DNA of 22,408 bases from CAZPLZ01 sp964587525 (GTDB taxonomy: Bacteria; Oederibacteriota; CAKKQC01). The number at the start of each line of letters is the position of its first letter. The first letter of the stretch is position 1. A model generated the notes under the pieces. The model was given only the letters and a program-made list of their open reading frames with translations, did not search any database and was not told where the DNA came from. The translations under genes were made by a program, and so were the position numbers. Of the stretch, positions 14,300 to 21,854 are shown in pieces. Location: positions 1-22,408 of the forward strand of contig CAZPLZ010000029.1 in assembly GCA_964587525.1 (NCBI GenBank), written 5' to 3'.

Positions 14300-15475
14300 G
14301 GCACCCTCCAGCGAAGAATCGTACGCCCACACACGGTTTTTCCCTTCCCCCTTGGCCTTGTACAGTGCCAAATCCGCTCGCGCGATCATATCCCGCCGAG
14401 TTTGTGCATCTGATGGAAAGCTGGCCACCCCAATCGATATCGTCAGCGGCGAGCGAGGCTCGGTGGAAGCTGGCACAGCGGTACTCAGGGCCGCCCGGAA
14501 CCACTCTGCCTTGTCCAGCGCAGACTCCTTGGTAACATCCGGCAGCAGAATGGCAAACTCCTCACCGCCGTAGCGAGCGAGAATCGCCGGGCGCTTGAAG
14601 TGTTGCTCCATGACTCGAGCGGTCAACTGGAGCATGGCATCCCCCTCCAGGTGTCCATACGTATCATTAAAGTGTTTGAAGAAATCCAGATCGCCCATCA
14701 GCAGTGACAACGACCGGGAGTAGCGCCGAGCTCGCTGCAGTTCCTCCTCGAGCCGATCCATGAAAAAGCGGTGCCGGTAGAGCTTGGTCAGCCCATCCGT
14801 GATGGAGAGCTCCTCGATCCGAGTGTAGAGCGTGGTCTTGTTGATCCCCAGCGCAAGCTGTTTGGCCAGGATCGAGACGCGTGTAAAGTCCTGACGGCTG
14901 AAGGTCCGGCTTCGCGTATCAAACGCGATCAGCACCCCCAGGGGTTGATCGCCCACCCACATCGGCAGCGCGACAAGTGAACGGTAGGGAAACACCGCCC
15001 CTGCGAACCGCTCATCAGCGTCCAGATTGTCTACCAGCACCGGTTCCCGTTGTTTCATAAACCAGGATGCGCGGGAGGAGGCGCCAACGGAAAATGCCGC
15101 TTCGGCCAGCTCCGTTGAGTCAAACCCTCTCTGCGTGCGGACCACGATCGCATTATCCTTGACGAGGAACAACGTGTAGGCCGGCAGTTTCAAATGCGTC
15201 TCAACCGCTTGACGAACAACCTCGATGGTCTCCTCGTCCCGAATAACCTCTCCGAGGTCCCTGGTCACGCCGAACAGCCTCGTCCACTCCTCGCTCTCCC
15301 GAACCGTGTTTTCCAACTCCGCCTCAAGTTGCTTGAGGCGTTCCACGTCACCCCGGCGGGAAATCTCCTGCACCTCCCTCAGCCTCCTCAAGCCTAAGGC
15401 GATGCGCTTTTTGTTTTTGCCCCTGGCGACCCAGAAAATGACCACCAAGACAGCAAGAGTTAGGATTTCATACAT
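14288..15475 (-). CDS. Membrane-anchored GAF-GGDEF diguanylate cyclase
   Basis: The product is predicted to make c-di-GMP from two GTP. It starts with one transmembrane helix (about residues 2-18), then a charged coiled-coil-like linker (about 20-65), a GAF-type sensor domain (about 70-215, with SLVALPMWVGDQPLGVL) and a GGDEF domain (about 225-385). The active-site motif is RYGGEEF, a functional variant, with the upstream LSLLMGDLDFFKHFNDTYGH substrate-binding segment intact. The inhibitory RxxD I-site is missing: the equivalent position reads KRPA, so product inhibition there is not expected. The frame includes TTG 15478, but ATG 15475, overlapping the upstream TGA as TGATG, is the better start. 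It is coupled to the second GGDEF gene and precedes rho. Confidence 0.92.
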   Translation of the reverse strand: MYEILTLAVLVVIFWVARGKNKKRIALGLRRLREVQEISRRGDVERLKQLEAELENTVRESEEWTRLFGVTRDLGEVIRDEETIEVVRQAVETHLKLPAYTLFLVKDNAIVVRTQRGFDSTELAEAAFSVGASSRASWFMKQREPVLVDNLDADERFAGAVFPYRSLVALPMWVGDQPLGVLIAFDTRSRTFSRQDFTRVSILAKQLALGINKTTLYTRIEELSITDGLTKLYRHRFFMDRLEEELQRARRYSRSLSLLMGDLDFFKHFNDTYGHLEGDAMLQLTARVMEQHFKRPAILARYGGEEFAILLPDVTKESALDKAEWFRAALSTAVPASTEPRSPLTISIGVASFPSDAQTRRDMIARADLALYKAKGEGKNRVWAYDSSLEGALTR

Positions 15476-16926
15476 CAAACGTGCCCGCCGATCACCACCC
15501 GATTCTTCCCGCCCCGCTTGGCAGCGTACAGCGCCTCATCGGCGCGCTCGACCAAACTGCGCTCCTCAGTTGCGTGATCAGGAAAACAGGCCAACCCGAT
15601 CGACACGGCCAACGGCTTGCTTATGCCGATGTCCTTGAAGTTAAGCGATTCCACCGACGTGCGCAGCCGTTCGGCCACTAGCCTGCCCGGATCACAACTC
15701 GTTTCCACCAGCACAATGGCGAATTCCTCGCCGCCGTACCGGGCCACAAGATCGGTCCCCCGGACGCCCTCCCGCAGAACCCCGGCGATATTTTTAAGCA
15801 CCGCGTCGCCGGTTAGATGGCCGTAGGTGTCGTTGAAGGATTTGAAATTATCAATGTCTACCATCAACACGGTGAGGTTGCTCCGCCCCTCAATGGCCCG
15901 CTCCAGTTCCTCTCCCAAACGCTCCTGAAAATAGCTATGGACAAACAATCCGGTCAACCCGTCATGGATCGCCTCCTCCTGGGTACGCTGGTAGAGCAGG
16001 GCGTTCTGGACTGCCACGCTCGCCAAATCGCCCAGCATCGAGACCAACCGCCAGTCTTCCGGCTCGAATTGATCTGCTCCCTCACTGACGACGAGCAGCG
16101 TCCCCATCACGGCCTTCTCGCGGATCAACGGCGTCGCAATCAGAGAACGCGTTCCGGAGGATTCGAAGCCCGTTCCACGGAACCGCAGATCGCGGGGTAA
16201 GTCAGAAACAAATAGCGGCATCATGCGCTCCCGGACCCACAAGCTGAACGGATCGGGATCCTCCCTGGCGACAGTGACCACGCCGTTGACCGCCCGGTAC
16301 ACGCGCGCCCCCTGCTCATCGAACCGTTCGGCTCGCTCCGCGCGCGCGCGGTTCGACCCTGAGCCTGTCGAAGGGTCAAACATCACGAGCTTGGGCTCGC
16401 CCTCCTGTCCAGCCAGCTCCCGAGTCCAGGAGAGCACGCGCTCGATGACCCCATTCAAATCCAGTGAGGAACTGAGATCGTTGATCACATTCGTGAGCAT
16501 AAGAGTCTTTTCAATCCGCTGGCGAGAACTAGCCATAAGGCTTCTCTTTTTATCAAGTTCCTCGGTCAGTTTTGCCGCGGCCTCCTCTTCCTTATCCTGA
16601 ACTATTGTCATTTTTCTTAAAAATTCCTCGTGATAGCTCCGGGAGACCCACCACGCAACCCCCCAGAGGGCACCCAAAGAGAGGGGGACCAAATAAGCGA
16701 AGGGAGTTCGCGCCTCCACCAACAGGCTGACCCCGGTGAGTATCACGGCCAGCACGGCCGCACCGATACCCCTCCAGAGGAACTGCGCCAGCACCACCGA
16801 CACGGCGAACCCAAAAAAGATCCGAGACTCCTGCGCAACAAGGCCAGCAACCAGGATGGTAAGCGTCAAACCCGCCAGCCCGGCGTGCGGGAGGAATCGG
16901 TTAATGTTAACGGAGCGCACGGCCAA
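15475..16926 (-). CDS. Multi-pass membrane GAF-GGDEF diguanylate cyclase
   Basis: The N-terminal 95 residues contain about four closely spaced hydrophobic segments, then a Glu/Lys-rich coiled coil (about 98-140), a GAF-like domain (about 145-315, with SLIATPLIREKAVMGTLLVV) and a GGDEF domain (about 325-478). The active site is RYGGEEF, and unlike its neighbour it keeps the inhibitory site RGTD before it. VLMVDIDNFKSFNDTYGH is intact, so it should be an active, product-inhibited cyclase. A stretch of the GAF region (DPSTGSGSNRARAERAERF) comes from a palindromic repeat and adjoining CG-rich DNA. The start is uncertain: TTG 16926 overlaps coaE by 20 bp and GTG 16920 is an alternative; neither has a clear ribosome site. 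Confidence 0.92.
   Translation of the reverse strand: MAVRSVNINRFLPHAGLAGLTLTILVAGLVAQESRIFFGFAVSVVLAQFLWRGIGAAVLAVILTGVSLLVEARTPFAYLVPLSLGALWGVAWWVSRSYHEEFLRKMTIVQDKEEEAAAKLTEELDKKRSLMASSRQRIEKTLMLTNVINDLSSSLDLNGVIERVLSWTRELAGQEGEPKLVMFDPSTGSGSNRARAERAERFDEQGARVYRAVNGVVTVAREDPDPFSLWVRERMMPLFVSDLPRDLRFRGTGFESSGTRSLIATPLIREKAVMGTLLVVSEGADQFEPEDWRLVSMLGDLASVAVQNALLYQRTQEEAIHDGLTGLFVHSYFQERLGEELERAIEGRSNLTVLMVDIDNFKSFNDTYGHLTGDAVLKNIAGVLREGVRGTDLVARYGGEEFAIVLVETSCDPGRLVAERLRTSVESLNFKDIGISKPLAVSIGLACFPDHATEERSLVERADEALYAAKRGGKNRVVIGGHV
16350..16378. repeat. Palindromic repeat, family 2 (GGTTCGAC...GTCGAAGGGTCA), in the GAF region of a GGDEF gene
   Basis: Plus-strand GGTTCGAC (16350-16357), a 9-bp middle CCTGAGCCT, and GTCGAAGGGTCA (16367-16378). 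The outer TTCGAC/GTCGAA pair is inverted. The same outer sequences flank a different middle at 22361-22391, so both belong to one family. Here it is translated in frame as a Ser/Gly-rich loop. Confidence 0.65.
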
Positions 16927-17524
16927 GAATCACGCTGGCGGCAGTCTTAAGCCGTTCGGGCGGACCAGCGCTCGTTACGATCAGCGCCCGCTTGACTTTC
17001 CGCACAGCCCTCGGCAAGGAGGCTTCCAAGCGTTGAAACACCTTAACACGCCTTTGCGCCTCGCGGGGTTGAAGACCTTTCGCACGACACAGGCGCCGGA
17101 TCTGAGAAGAGCGTCGGCATTGCATCAGCACCACGAGATCCACGTGGTTGTGCAACCCCAGCACAAAGAGCAAGGGACCGGCCTCAACGACCGTGAGTGC
17201 CTGCCGGTGGCGCAGGCGGCGGATGGCACCGCGAACTTCCCGGCGCAAACGAGGATGCAGAATACGCGACAACTGCTTCATGGCCGCCGGATCTTGAAAC
17301 ACCCGTGCTCCCAGCTTCGTCCGGTCAACAGATCCGTCGAGTGCGAGGATCGTCCGCCCAAAAACCCTCAGCACCTCCCGGTAAGCCGGCAACCCGGGCC
17401 GGTACAACGCATGCGCCGCTTCGTCCACCGAATAATATGCAGCACCTCGGCAGCGCAGGAAACCAGCAAGGGTGGTTTTCCCAGTGGCCATACCTCCCGT
17501 GAGCCCCACGACGAAACCGCGCAT
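16907..17524 (-). CDS. coaE: Dephospho-CoA kinase, divergent
   Basis: CoaE phosphorylates the ribose 3'-OH of dephospho-CoA, the last step of CoA synthesis. ATG 17524 gives a 205-residue protein starting with VVGLTGGMATGKTTLAGFL, a P-loop of the family form. SVDEAAHALY fits the D-D-H substrate motif, and DRTKLGARVFQDP plus LSRILHPRLRREV are CoaE hallmarks. The second half is less conventional. The usual PLLFE becomes PLLFV, and the C-terminal AD-vI-N region reads RALIVTSAG. It is probably a working but divergent CoaE; altered activity cannot be excluded. The frame could be extended to 17566, but those 14 residues add nothing family-like and would start within a hairpin flank. It opens the long minus-strand operon, divergent from the PqqD-like gene. 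Confidence 0.85.
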   Translation of the reverse strand: MRGFVVGLTGGMATGKTTLAGFLRCRGAAYYSVDEAAHALYRPGLPAYREVLRVFGRTILALDGSVDRTKLGARVFQDPAAMKQLSRILHPRLRREVRGAIRRLRHRQALTVVEAGPLLFVLGLHNHVDLVVLMQCRRSSQIRRLCRAKGLQPREAQRRVKVFQRLEASLPRAVRKVKRALIVTSAGPPERLKTAASVILGRALR

Positions 17525-17627
17525 CAGATGGGTGGGATTGACATGATGACAACTCGCCTTGAGCATAGCACCGGAGGAACGGTGCTATAAAGAATATGCA
17601 TAGTGAGCGGTACAATGATTCCCAGTG
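17525..17627. promoter_or_regulatory. Divergent intergenic region between coaE and the PqqD-like gene
   Basis: This 103-bp gap is the only divergent promoter region in the window. Towards coaE, TTGTAC (17610-17615), an 18-bp spacer and TTTATA (17586-17591) make a plausible sigma-70 promoter. Towards the right, TACAAT (17611-17616) could be a -10, but no matching -35 is seen. A perfect 7-bp hairpin AGCACCG/CGGTGCT with a 6-base loop spans 17567-17586, next to the minus-strand -10, and could be an operator or leader stem. No binding protein can be named. Confidence 0.4.
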
Positions 17628-18023
17628 ATGCTCTTCAAACATCGCGTAAAGATGACCATGGCCCAGGTTCGGGAGTTATTTCCCAGCAGGGCACCGAACG
17701 TTCTGTGCCAGAGTGAAGGCGAAGAGATCCGGTTGACGGTGAATCGCTCCCCCGGCCGCTTGGTCACCCTCCTTTCGTATTTTTTCACGCTTCCCTTAAG
17801 GAAAACCATCCTCTTGGACCGGTTTGGTGCGCGGGTGTGGGAACGTTGTGACGGGCAGACTCCAGCGCGCGAGATCGTCGCCTCGCTGGCCCAGCAGGAG
17901 GGGTGGCCCCAAGATCGCACGGAACGAGCCGTCCTTCAGTTTCTCAGCATGCTCTCAGAGCGCCGCCTGGTGGGTTTTTCCACTAGCTCCACCACACATT
18001 TGGTTCCATGCCCACACCCCTGA
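17628..18023 (+). CDS. PqqD-like small protein
   Basis: The product is 131 residues from ATG 17628 (GTG 17625 and ATG 17652 or 17658 are alternatives; no strong ribosome site). After a short basic start, residues about 20-115 resemble the PqqD winged-helix fold: SRAPNVLC, then a strand with NRSPGRLVTLL, LLDRFGARVWERCDGQTPAREIVASLAQQEG, and a C-terminal helix ending FLSMLSERRLVGF. The FGARVWERCDGQTP segment is the diagnostic part. PqqD domains usually bind precursor peptides for radical-SAM or other modifying enzymes, but no such enzyme or precursor is visible here. A stand-alone role linked to the overlapping permease gene is therefore an open question. The last 16 bp overlap the next gene. 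Confidence 0.7.
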   Translation: MLFKHRVKMTMAQVRELFPSRAPNVLCQSEGEEIRLTVNRSPGRLVTLLSYFFTLPLRKTILLDRFGARVWERCDGQTPAREIVASLAQQEGWPQDRTERAVLQFLSMLSERRLVGFSTSSTTHLVPCPHP

Positions 18024-18685
18024 CACCTCCCGCCAAGTCCCCTGGGAAGCAGATCGTGCTGCCCTTAAGCAAGGCATTCACCATCGCTCTGGAAAGCCTG
18101 CGGGTGAGATTCGGCCGCTCGCTGATCACCGCATGTTCCATCGCGTTGGCATGTGCCTTTCTGGCATTCACCCTGGCCAACCATGAATTCCTGAAGTCTC
18201 TGATCGCCTTAAACGACCCCGACATCAATTTCCTGCTTCAGAAAAAGGGAATCGACTCGGAGACGAACGACCCCAGCCTGAACGCACGGCTCATCTGGCT
18301 CATCGCCACTTCGATGGTCGTCTGCATGGTGGGCGTCTCCAACGCGTTGCTCATGTCAGTTACCGAGCGCATCAAAGAAATCGGGACCATGAAATGCCTA
18401 GGGGCGCTCGACAGCTTTGTCATCAAGCTCTTTTTAATTGAGGCCCTCCTCACAGGAATGGCGAGCTCCATCGTCGGGGTGGCGCTGGGGCTTTTGGCAT
18501 GCGTGCTGCTCAACCTGGGCCAATTTGGTTCTCTCGTGCTCCACGAAGCTCCCTGGTCCCCGTTGGCCGTGAAAGGCGCGCTGACCGTGCTGCTGGGATG
18601 TGTGCTCTCCGTGCTGGCCGCCATCTATCCCTCGCTGGTTGCCGCCCGCATGCAACCCGTCGAGGCCATGCGCACGGAGATCTAA
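18008..18685 (+). CDS. Short FtsX/MacB-type ABC transporter permease
   Basis: This 225-residue inner-membrane protein has an N-terminal transmembrane helix (about residues 38-58) and three more in the second half (about 95-118, 140-172, 190-212), ending AARMQPVEAMRTEI as in MacB/LolCE-type permeases. The cytoplasmic coupling region TERIKEIGTMKCLGALDSFVIKLFLIE is clear. The large periplasmic domain that normally separates the first and second helices is reduced to about 35 residues. The protein therefore resembles a minimal permease. No ATPase partner gene is in the window. It overlaps the PqqD-like gene by 16 bp, so the two are likely co-expressed. Its TAA overlaps the TAG of the convergent tonB-like gene by two bases. 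Confidence 0.85.
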   Translation: MPTPLTPPAKSPGKQIVLPLSKAFTIALESLRVRFGRSLITACSIALACAFLAFTLANHEFLKSLIALNDPDINFLLQKKGIDSETNDPSLNARLIWLIATSMVVCMVGVSNALLMSVTERIKEIGTMKCLGALDSFVIKLFLIEALLTGMASSIVGVALGLLACVLLNLGQFGSLVLHEAPWSPLAVKGALTVLLGCVLSVLAAIYPSLVAARMQPVEAMRTEI

Positions 18686-19257
18686 TCGAGCTGAAACCGA
18701 ATTGGCAGCCGGATCCTAACGGCCACCGGCGTGAACCCCAAGTACGCCGGAATGAAGGCCAGCTCACGGCACGCCTTGACGGCGGCCTTGGCAAACAGCG
18801 GTGGCTCCGCCTTAACGACCTTTGCCTCAGCGATGCGGCCGCGCGAGCTGATCACCACCTCCAGCAGCACGACGCCTTCCATCCCCTGGTCCCGCGCGGC
18901 TGGAGGGTAGTACCGGGCCAGCTTCTCCCGCAGTGCGTCGTGGTGTTTGATCTTAGGCAGCGATGTGATCTGATGGAGCGCCGCAACGGCCTCGCCACCT
19001 GAAGCCTTCCTGGCGGCAAACCGCTCCGTGATCACCACCTCTTCATCGTCTGGAACCGGCTCCGTCCTGTCCGCCGTTTCCACACGCTGGGGACCGTGTG
19101 CCGCTCCCACAGGGGTGCCGGTGCGAAACGATGAGGTCAGATCGATGATCAGATAACCCTCGTGCTGCCGGTTCGCCGCACCCAGCCATGCCTTCAGCAC
19201 AACAGCAGCCATAAGGTGCAAGAGCAATGAGCCAGCGAGACAGACACGGAAACTCAT
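18682..19257 (-). CDS. TonB-like energy transducer protein
   Basis: The 191-residue product has one N-terminal membrane anchor (about residues 7-25, LAGSLLLHLMAAVVLKAW), a linker of mixed composition, and a C-terminal TonB domain (about 110-190). The C-terminal domain contains ARYYPPAARDQGMEGVVLLEVVIS, a KAAVKACRELAFIPA segment and a final beta strand IRLPIRFQLD. TonB proteins carry proton-motive-force energy to outer-membrane receptors. The proline-rich spacer of classical TonB is weak here, and no ExbB, ExbD or receptor gene is nearby, so it could be a paralogue with another partner. The ATG overlaps the GH116 stop as ATGA, so it is probably co-translated with the glycosidase. Confidence 0.85.
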   Translation of the reverse strand: MSFRVCLAGSLLLHLMAAVVLKAWLGAANRQHEGYLIIDLTSSFRTGTPVGAAHGPQRVETADRTEPVPDDEEVVITERFAARKASGGEAVAALHQITSLPKIKHHDALREKLARYYPPAARDQGMEGVVLLEVVISSRGRIAEAKVVKAEPPLFAKAAVKACRELAFIPAYLGFTPVAVRIRLPIRFQLD

Positions 19258-21854
19258 CTGGAGAAACTTAAGACCAGGGCCTGGCCTGGATTGAGCTGGA
19301 CAGCGTTGCTGAACTCCACCTGGGTCTCACCTTTGCGGCGTTCCATGCTCCCACGCAGGAATGTTTTGGAAGGCTCGACCCAGCAACGCTCGAGCCGGAC
19401 CAGGGTGGGGGACAATCTGAGTCGGCGCACGTTCAGGATCCCTCCTTCGACCCGGAAGGAAACCAGCGCCCGTTTCCCAGACCGGCCTTCCTCCGCCACC
19501 CCCCACGCCACGCCGTTGCAAAAAAACGAGCGAAAGCGGTTACTGGGTACGGCCGGGACAAACCGCAGCGTCGCTTCGGGTCCGGACCACCGAAACCCTG
19601 ACAGCGCCAGGAGCAGCGACCAACTGGACAGACCGCGTGCGTAATGGTCGCCACACTCAGGCTCGTTATAAGGGTTGCGGCGCTCGCCGTCATGACGCGC
19701 CCGCACCGCGCTGACAATCCTCAATCCTTCCTCCACCAGCCCCTCATAGATCAGGTGTGCCGCCACCTGGTATTCGATTCCAGTCCACACCTCGTCGACG
19801 TACGGAAATGGCGCCTTGGGGCGACCGCCCCGAGGCCAGGTGCAGACGAGCACGCCGCCCTCGTTACGATGGGCAAAGACGCGGGCAGTGTTCACGACCC
19901 CCTGTAACGTCGGCTTGAAGTTGTGTTTGTACACCGCCGCAATAGCCCGGTGGACATGCCTCTCCGGCAGCAGGTACCCCAGCCCGGAGATGTGCGCCAT
20001 CCACTGGCCAAGCAATTGATCGGCCAGACAGCCCTGGCCGAACTGGTTGGCCCGCTCAGTTTCGTTTCCTTCGATCTGCGCGAAGTACTCCCCATTCCAA
20101 AGTTTTTCGACCACCTTCCTGCTCCCCAACTCAAAGACCCGGCGGTACTCCTGCGCCGCAACCGTCTCCCCAACAGCCTGCGCCATCTCCTCCCCTGCCC
20201 GCAAAGCACCGAGATACAGAATCGTGGTCAGCGGATTCGGGCCGTAAAATTCAATGTCATAGGTGTTGTGCTGTTCCCCCTCCATCAATCCATCCCGGTC
20301 CGCGTCCCAGGCCCCCCCTGAGCTTGCCACAGGGCCATTCCATGCAAACTCCAGGGCTTGGCGCACTTTCGGCCAGATGCCGCGCAAGAATTCCTCATCA
20401 CCACAGATCTGCCAGTCACGGTACAGCCGCATGATGGTGCCCATCTGCCCATCCGCGGCGGGTTTGTAGTCCCAAACCACATTGGCGGCGATGGGCACCA
20501 GGGTACGGAACGCCATGTCGCCACTCGGACGCGTGTTGACCAGGAAATCCGTCTCACGCATGCTGCGCTCAAGCTCGGGGAACAGGTACGGCAGGGCCTG
20601 GGCGTAATTCCACACATGGGAGCAATTCAGCGGGCAGCACCCCACTTGGTTCCCGCAGCCCTCAAACCCAAAGAAGCGTCCCTCCTCATCCCTGAAGCAG
20701 GTGTTACTCCGCAGTGTGACCAACTGATTTCCCACCGATTCCAGCACATCCCAGGGGAGCGTGGAGGTGTACATCGCACGTTCAAAGGCACGGGTCTCCC
20801 GCTGCAACCGCTCGTATTCCTGGGCGAGGTATTTCATAACCGCTAAGGCATCTTTAAACCAGGTCGTGTAGTAATTCCGGATCACTTTGCCCCGAACCTG
20901 CGGCTCGGAGTTCCAATCGTTCACCCGGCTGGGAAAATTCCAGGTCAGCAGGAATGGGACGGTGAGGCTCTCACCGGGGGCCAGCTTCAGCAACGCGCAG
21001 AGCGTGGCCTGCTCAGAACGGCCCTGCTCAGCCGGTATGGCGTCCGTTGGCCCCTTAATCGTCCCGTCCTCACTGAAATCTTCCCAGAGGGACTTGAGGT
21101 CCCACATGCCCCAGCCCCCCATCCGAGGCCACCGGGTGACCGCGCTGACTTTGGGCCACAGCGTGCCCAGCGCTACGGAGCCGTGCCGCACATCTTCCAC
21201 CTGATAGCGTTCCGAGGTCATGTGAATGGCCCAGAAGTGCTGCTCGTGCAAAAGCTCGTTCAGATTGCCACCGAACGCCGGGTGCTTGAGCTCAACCACG
21301 TTTTCCGATCCATCCAGTCCCACGGGATTGAGCATAGAAAAAGCAACGCTGGCCTCCACCTGTTTCTTTCCAGGGTTGGTCAGTGTCCAGAGGAAAATGG
21401 CCCCGGGCAGACCCGAGTCAATGTCCTTGAGCGGAACAAAGGGGGAGTAGGCTTCCAGGCTTGCCCGCACCGGGAGATTCTCGTCGCTGAATGTCAGGCG
21501 GGCAAAGGGATAAGTCGCATTGAATGAGGCACGCTGAAGACGCGGCAGGCTGGGTACCGAACCCTTGTTGAATCCAAATTTACCAGTGTACGGTGGTGCG
21601 GGCTCTGCCTCCAACACAGCGGCCATTGGTCGTTTCCCTTCCACCCTGGCCCAGATGGCGAAAAACGCGTGGTGAAGCGTCAGTCCCTTGGACGGACGGT
21701 TGAACAGCTCCCAATCTTGAAGGTTACCGCGCCCGCCGAGCGAAACCGTCCCCGTGCCGATGCCGCCAAGTGGAAAGGCGATCTGCGATAACTGACGATC
21801 CCGGTAAACCCTGGGTTTAGCGTGCAGGGAATGCTTCACGGCCGCTTTCATCAT
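19254..21854 (-). CDS. GH116 family glycosidase (glucosylceramidase/beta-glucosidase-like)
   Basis: At 866 residues, the protein has an N-terminal beta-sandwich domain (about 20-340) opening with RQLSQIAFPLGGIGTGTVSLGG, and a C-terminal (alpha/alpha)6 barrel (about 360-800). Barrel motifs are CCPLNCSHVWNYAQALPYLFPELERSMRETDF, DYKPAADGQMGTIMRLYRDW, WDADRDGLMEGEQHNTYDIEFYGPNP, and ADQLLGQW. By analogy with GBA2 and bacterial GH116 enzymes I place the nucleophile at Glu398 (GRFFGFEG) and the acid/base at Asp533 (NTYD); this alignment is from memory. Members cleave beta-glucosides, beta-xylosides or GlcNAc-containing substrates; specificity is not readable here. No signal peptide is seen, suggesting a cytoplasmic enzyme. 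About 10 extra residues (NGPVASSGGA) at 506-515 come from a repeat-like insertion. It overlaps both neighbours. Confidence 0.92.
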   Translation of the reverse strand: MMKAAVKHSLHAKPRVYRDRQLSQIAFPLGGIGTGTVSLGGRGNLQDWELFNRPSKGLTLHHAFFAIWARVEGKRPMAAVLEAEPAPPYTGKFGFNKGSVPSLPRLQRASFNATYPFARLTFSDENLPVRASLEAYSPFVPLKDIDSGLPGAIFLWTLTNPGKKQVEASVAFSMLNPVGLDGSENVVELKHPAFGGNLNELLHEQHFWAIHMTSERYQVEDVRHGSVALGTLWPKVSAVTRWPRMGGWGMWDLKSLWEDFSEDGTIKGPTDAIPAEQGRSEQATLCALLKLAPGESLTVPFLLTWNFPSRVNDWNSEPQVRGKVIRNYYTTWFKDALAVMKYLAQEYERLQRETRAFERAMYTSTLPWDVLESVGNQLVTLRSNTCFRDEEGRFFGFEGCGNQVGCCPLNCSHVWNYAQALPYLFPELERSMRETDFLVNTRPSGDMAFRTLVPIAANVVWDYKPAADGQMGTIMRLYRDWQICGDEEFLRGIWPKVRQALEFAWNGPVASSGGAWDADRDGLMEGEQHNTYDIEFYGPNPLTTILYLGALRAGEEMAQAVGETVAAQEYRRVFELGSRKVVEKLWNGEYFAQIEGNETERANQFGQGCLADQLLGQWMAHISGLGYLLPERHVHRAIAAVYKHNFKPTLQGVVNTARVFAHRNEGGVLVCTWPRGGRPKAPFPYVDEVWTGIEYQVAAHLIYEGLVEEGLRIVSAVRARHDGERRNPYNEPECGDHYARGLSSWSLLLALSGFRWSGPEATLRFVPAVPSNRFRSFFCNGVAWGVAEEGRSGKRALVSFRVEGGILNVRRLRLSPTLVRLERCWVEPSKTFLRGSMERRKGETQVEFSNAVQLNPGQALVLSFSR
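20310..20336. repeat. Short palindromic repeat-like insertion (related to family 2) in the GH116 gene
   Basis: On the minus strand a CCCTGTG/CTCAGGG imperfect palindrome with a GCAAG loop is flanked by GGCC at both ends. The core GCAAGCTCAGGG resembles ACAGGCTCAGGG of the copy at 16350-16378. It encodes extra residues between LEFAW and WDADRDG, which are nearly contiguous in GH116 relatives I recall. Confidence 0.45.

Noticed and set aside
16340..16350. Alternating CG run, possible Z-DNA
   Set aside because: It is only about 11 bp long in a GC-rich coding region, next to a repeat; nothing supports a function.
16736..17590. 284-residue plus-strand frame opposite coaE and a GGDEF gene
   Set aside because: It is antisense to coaE with its P-loop and to a GGDEF membrane domain; it shows no family features.
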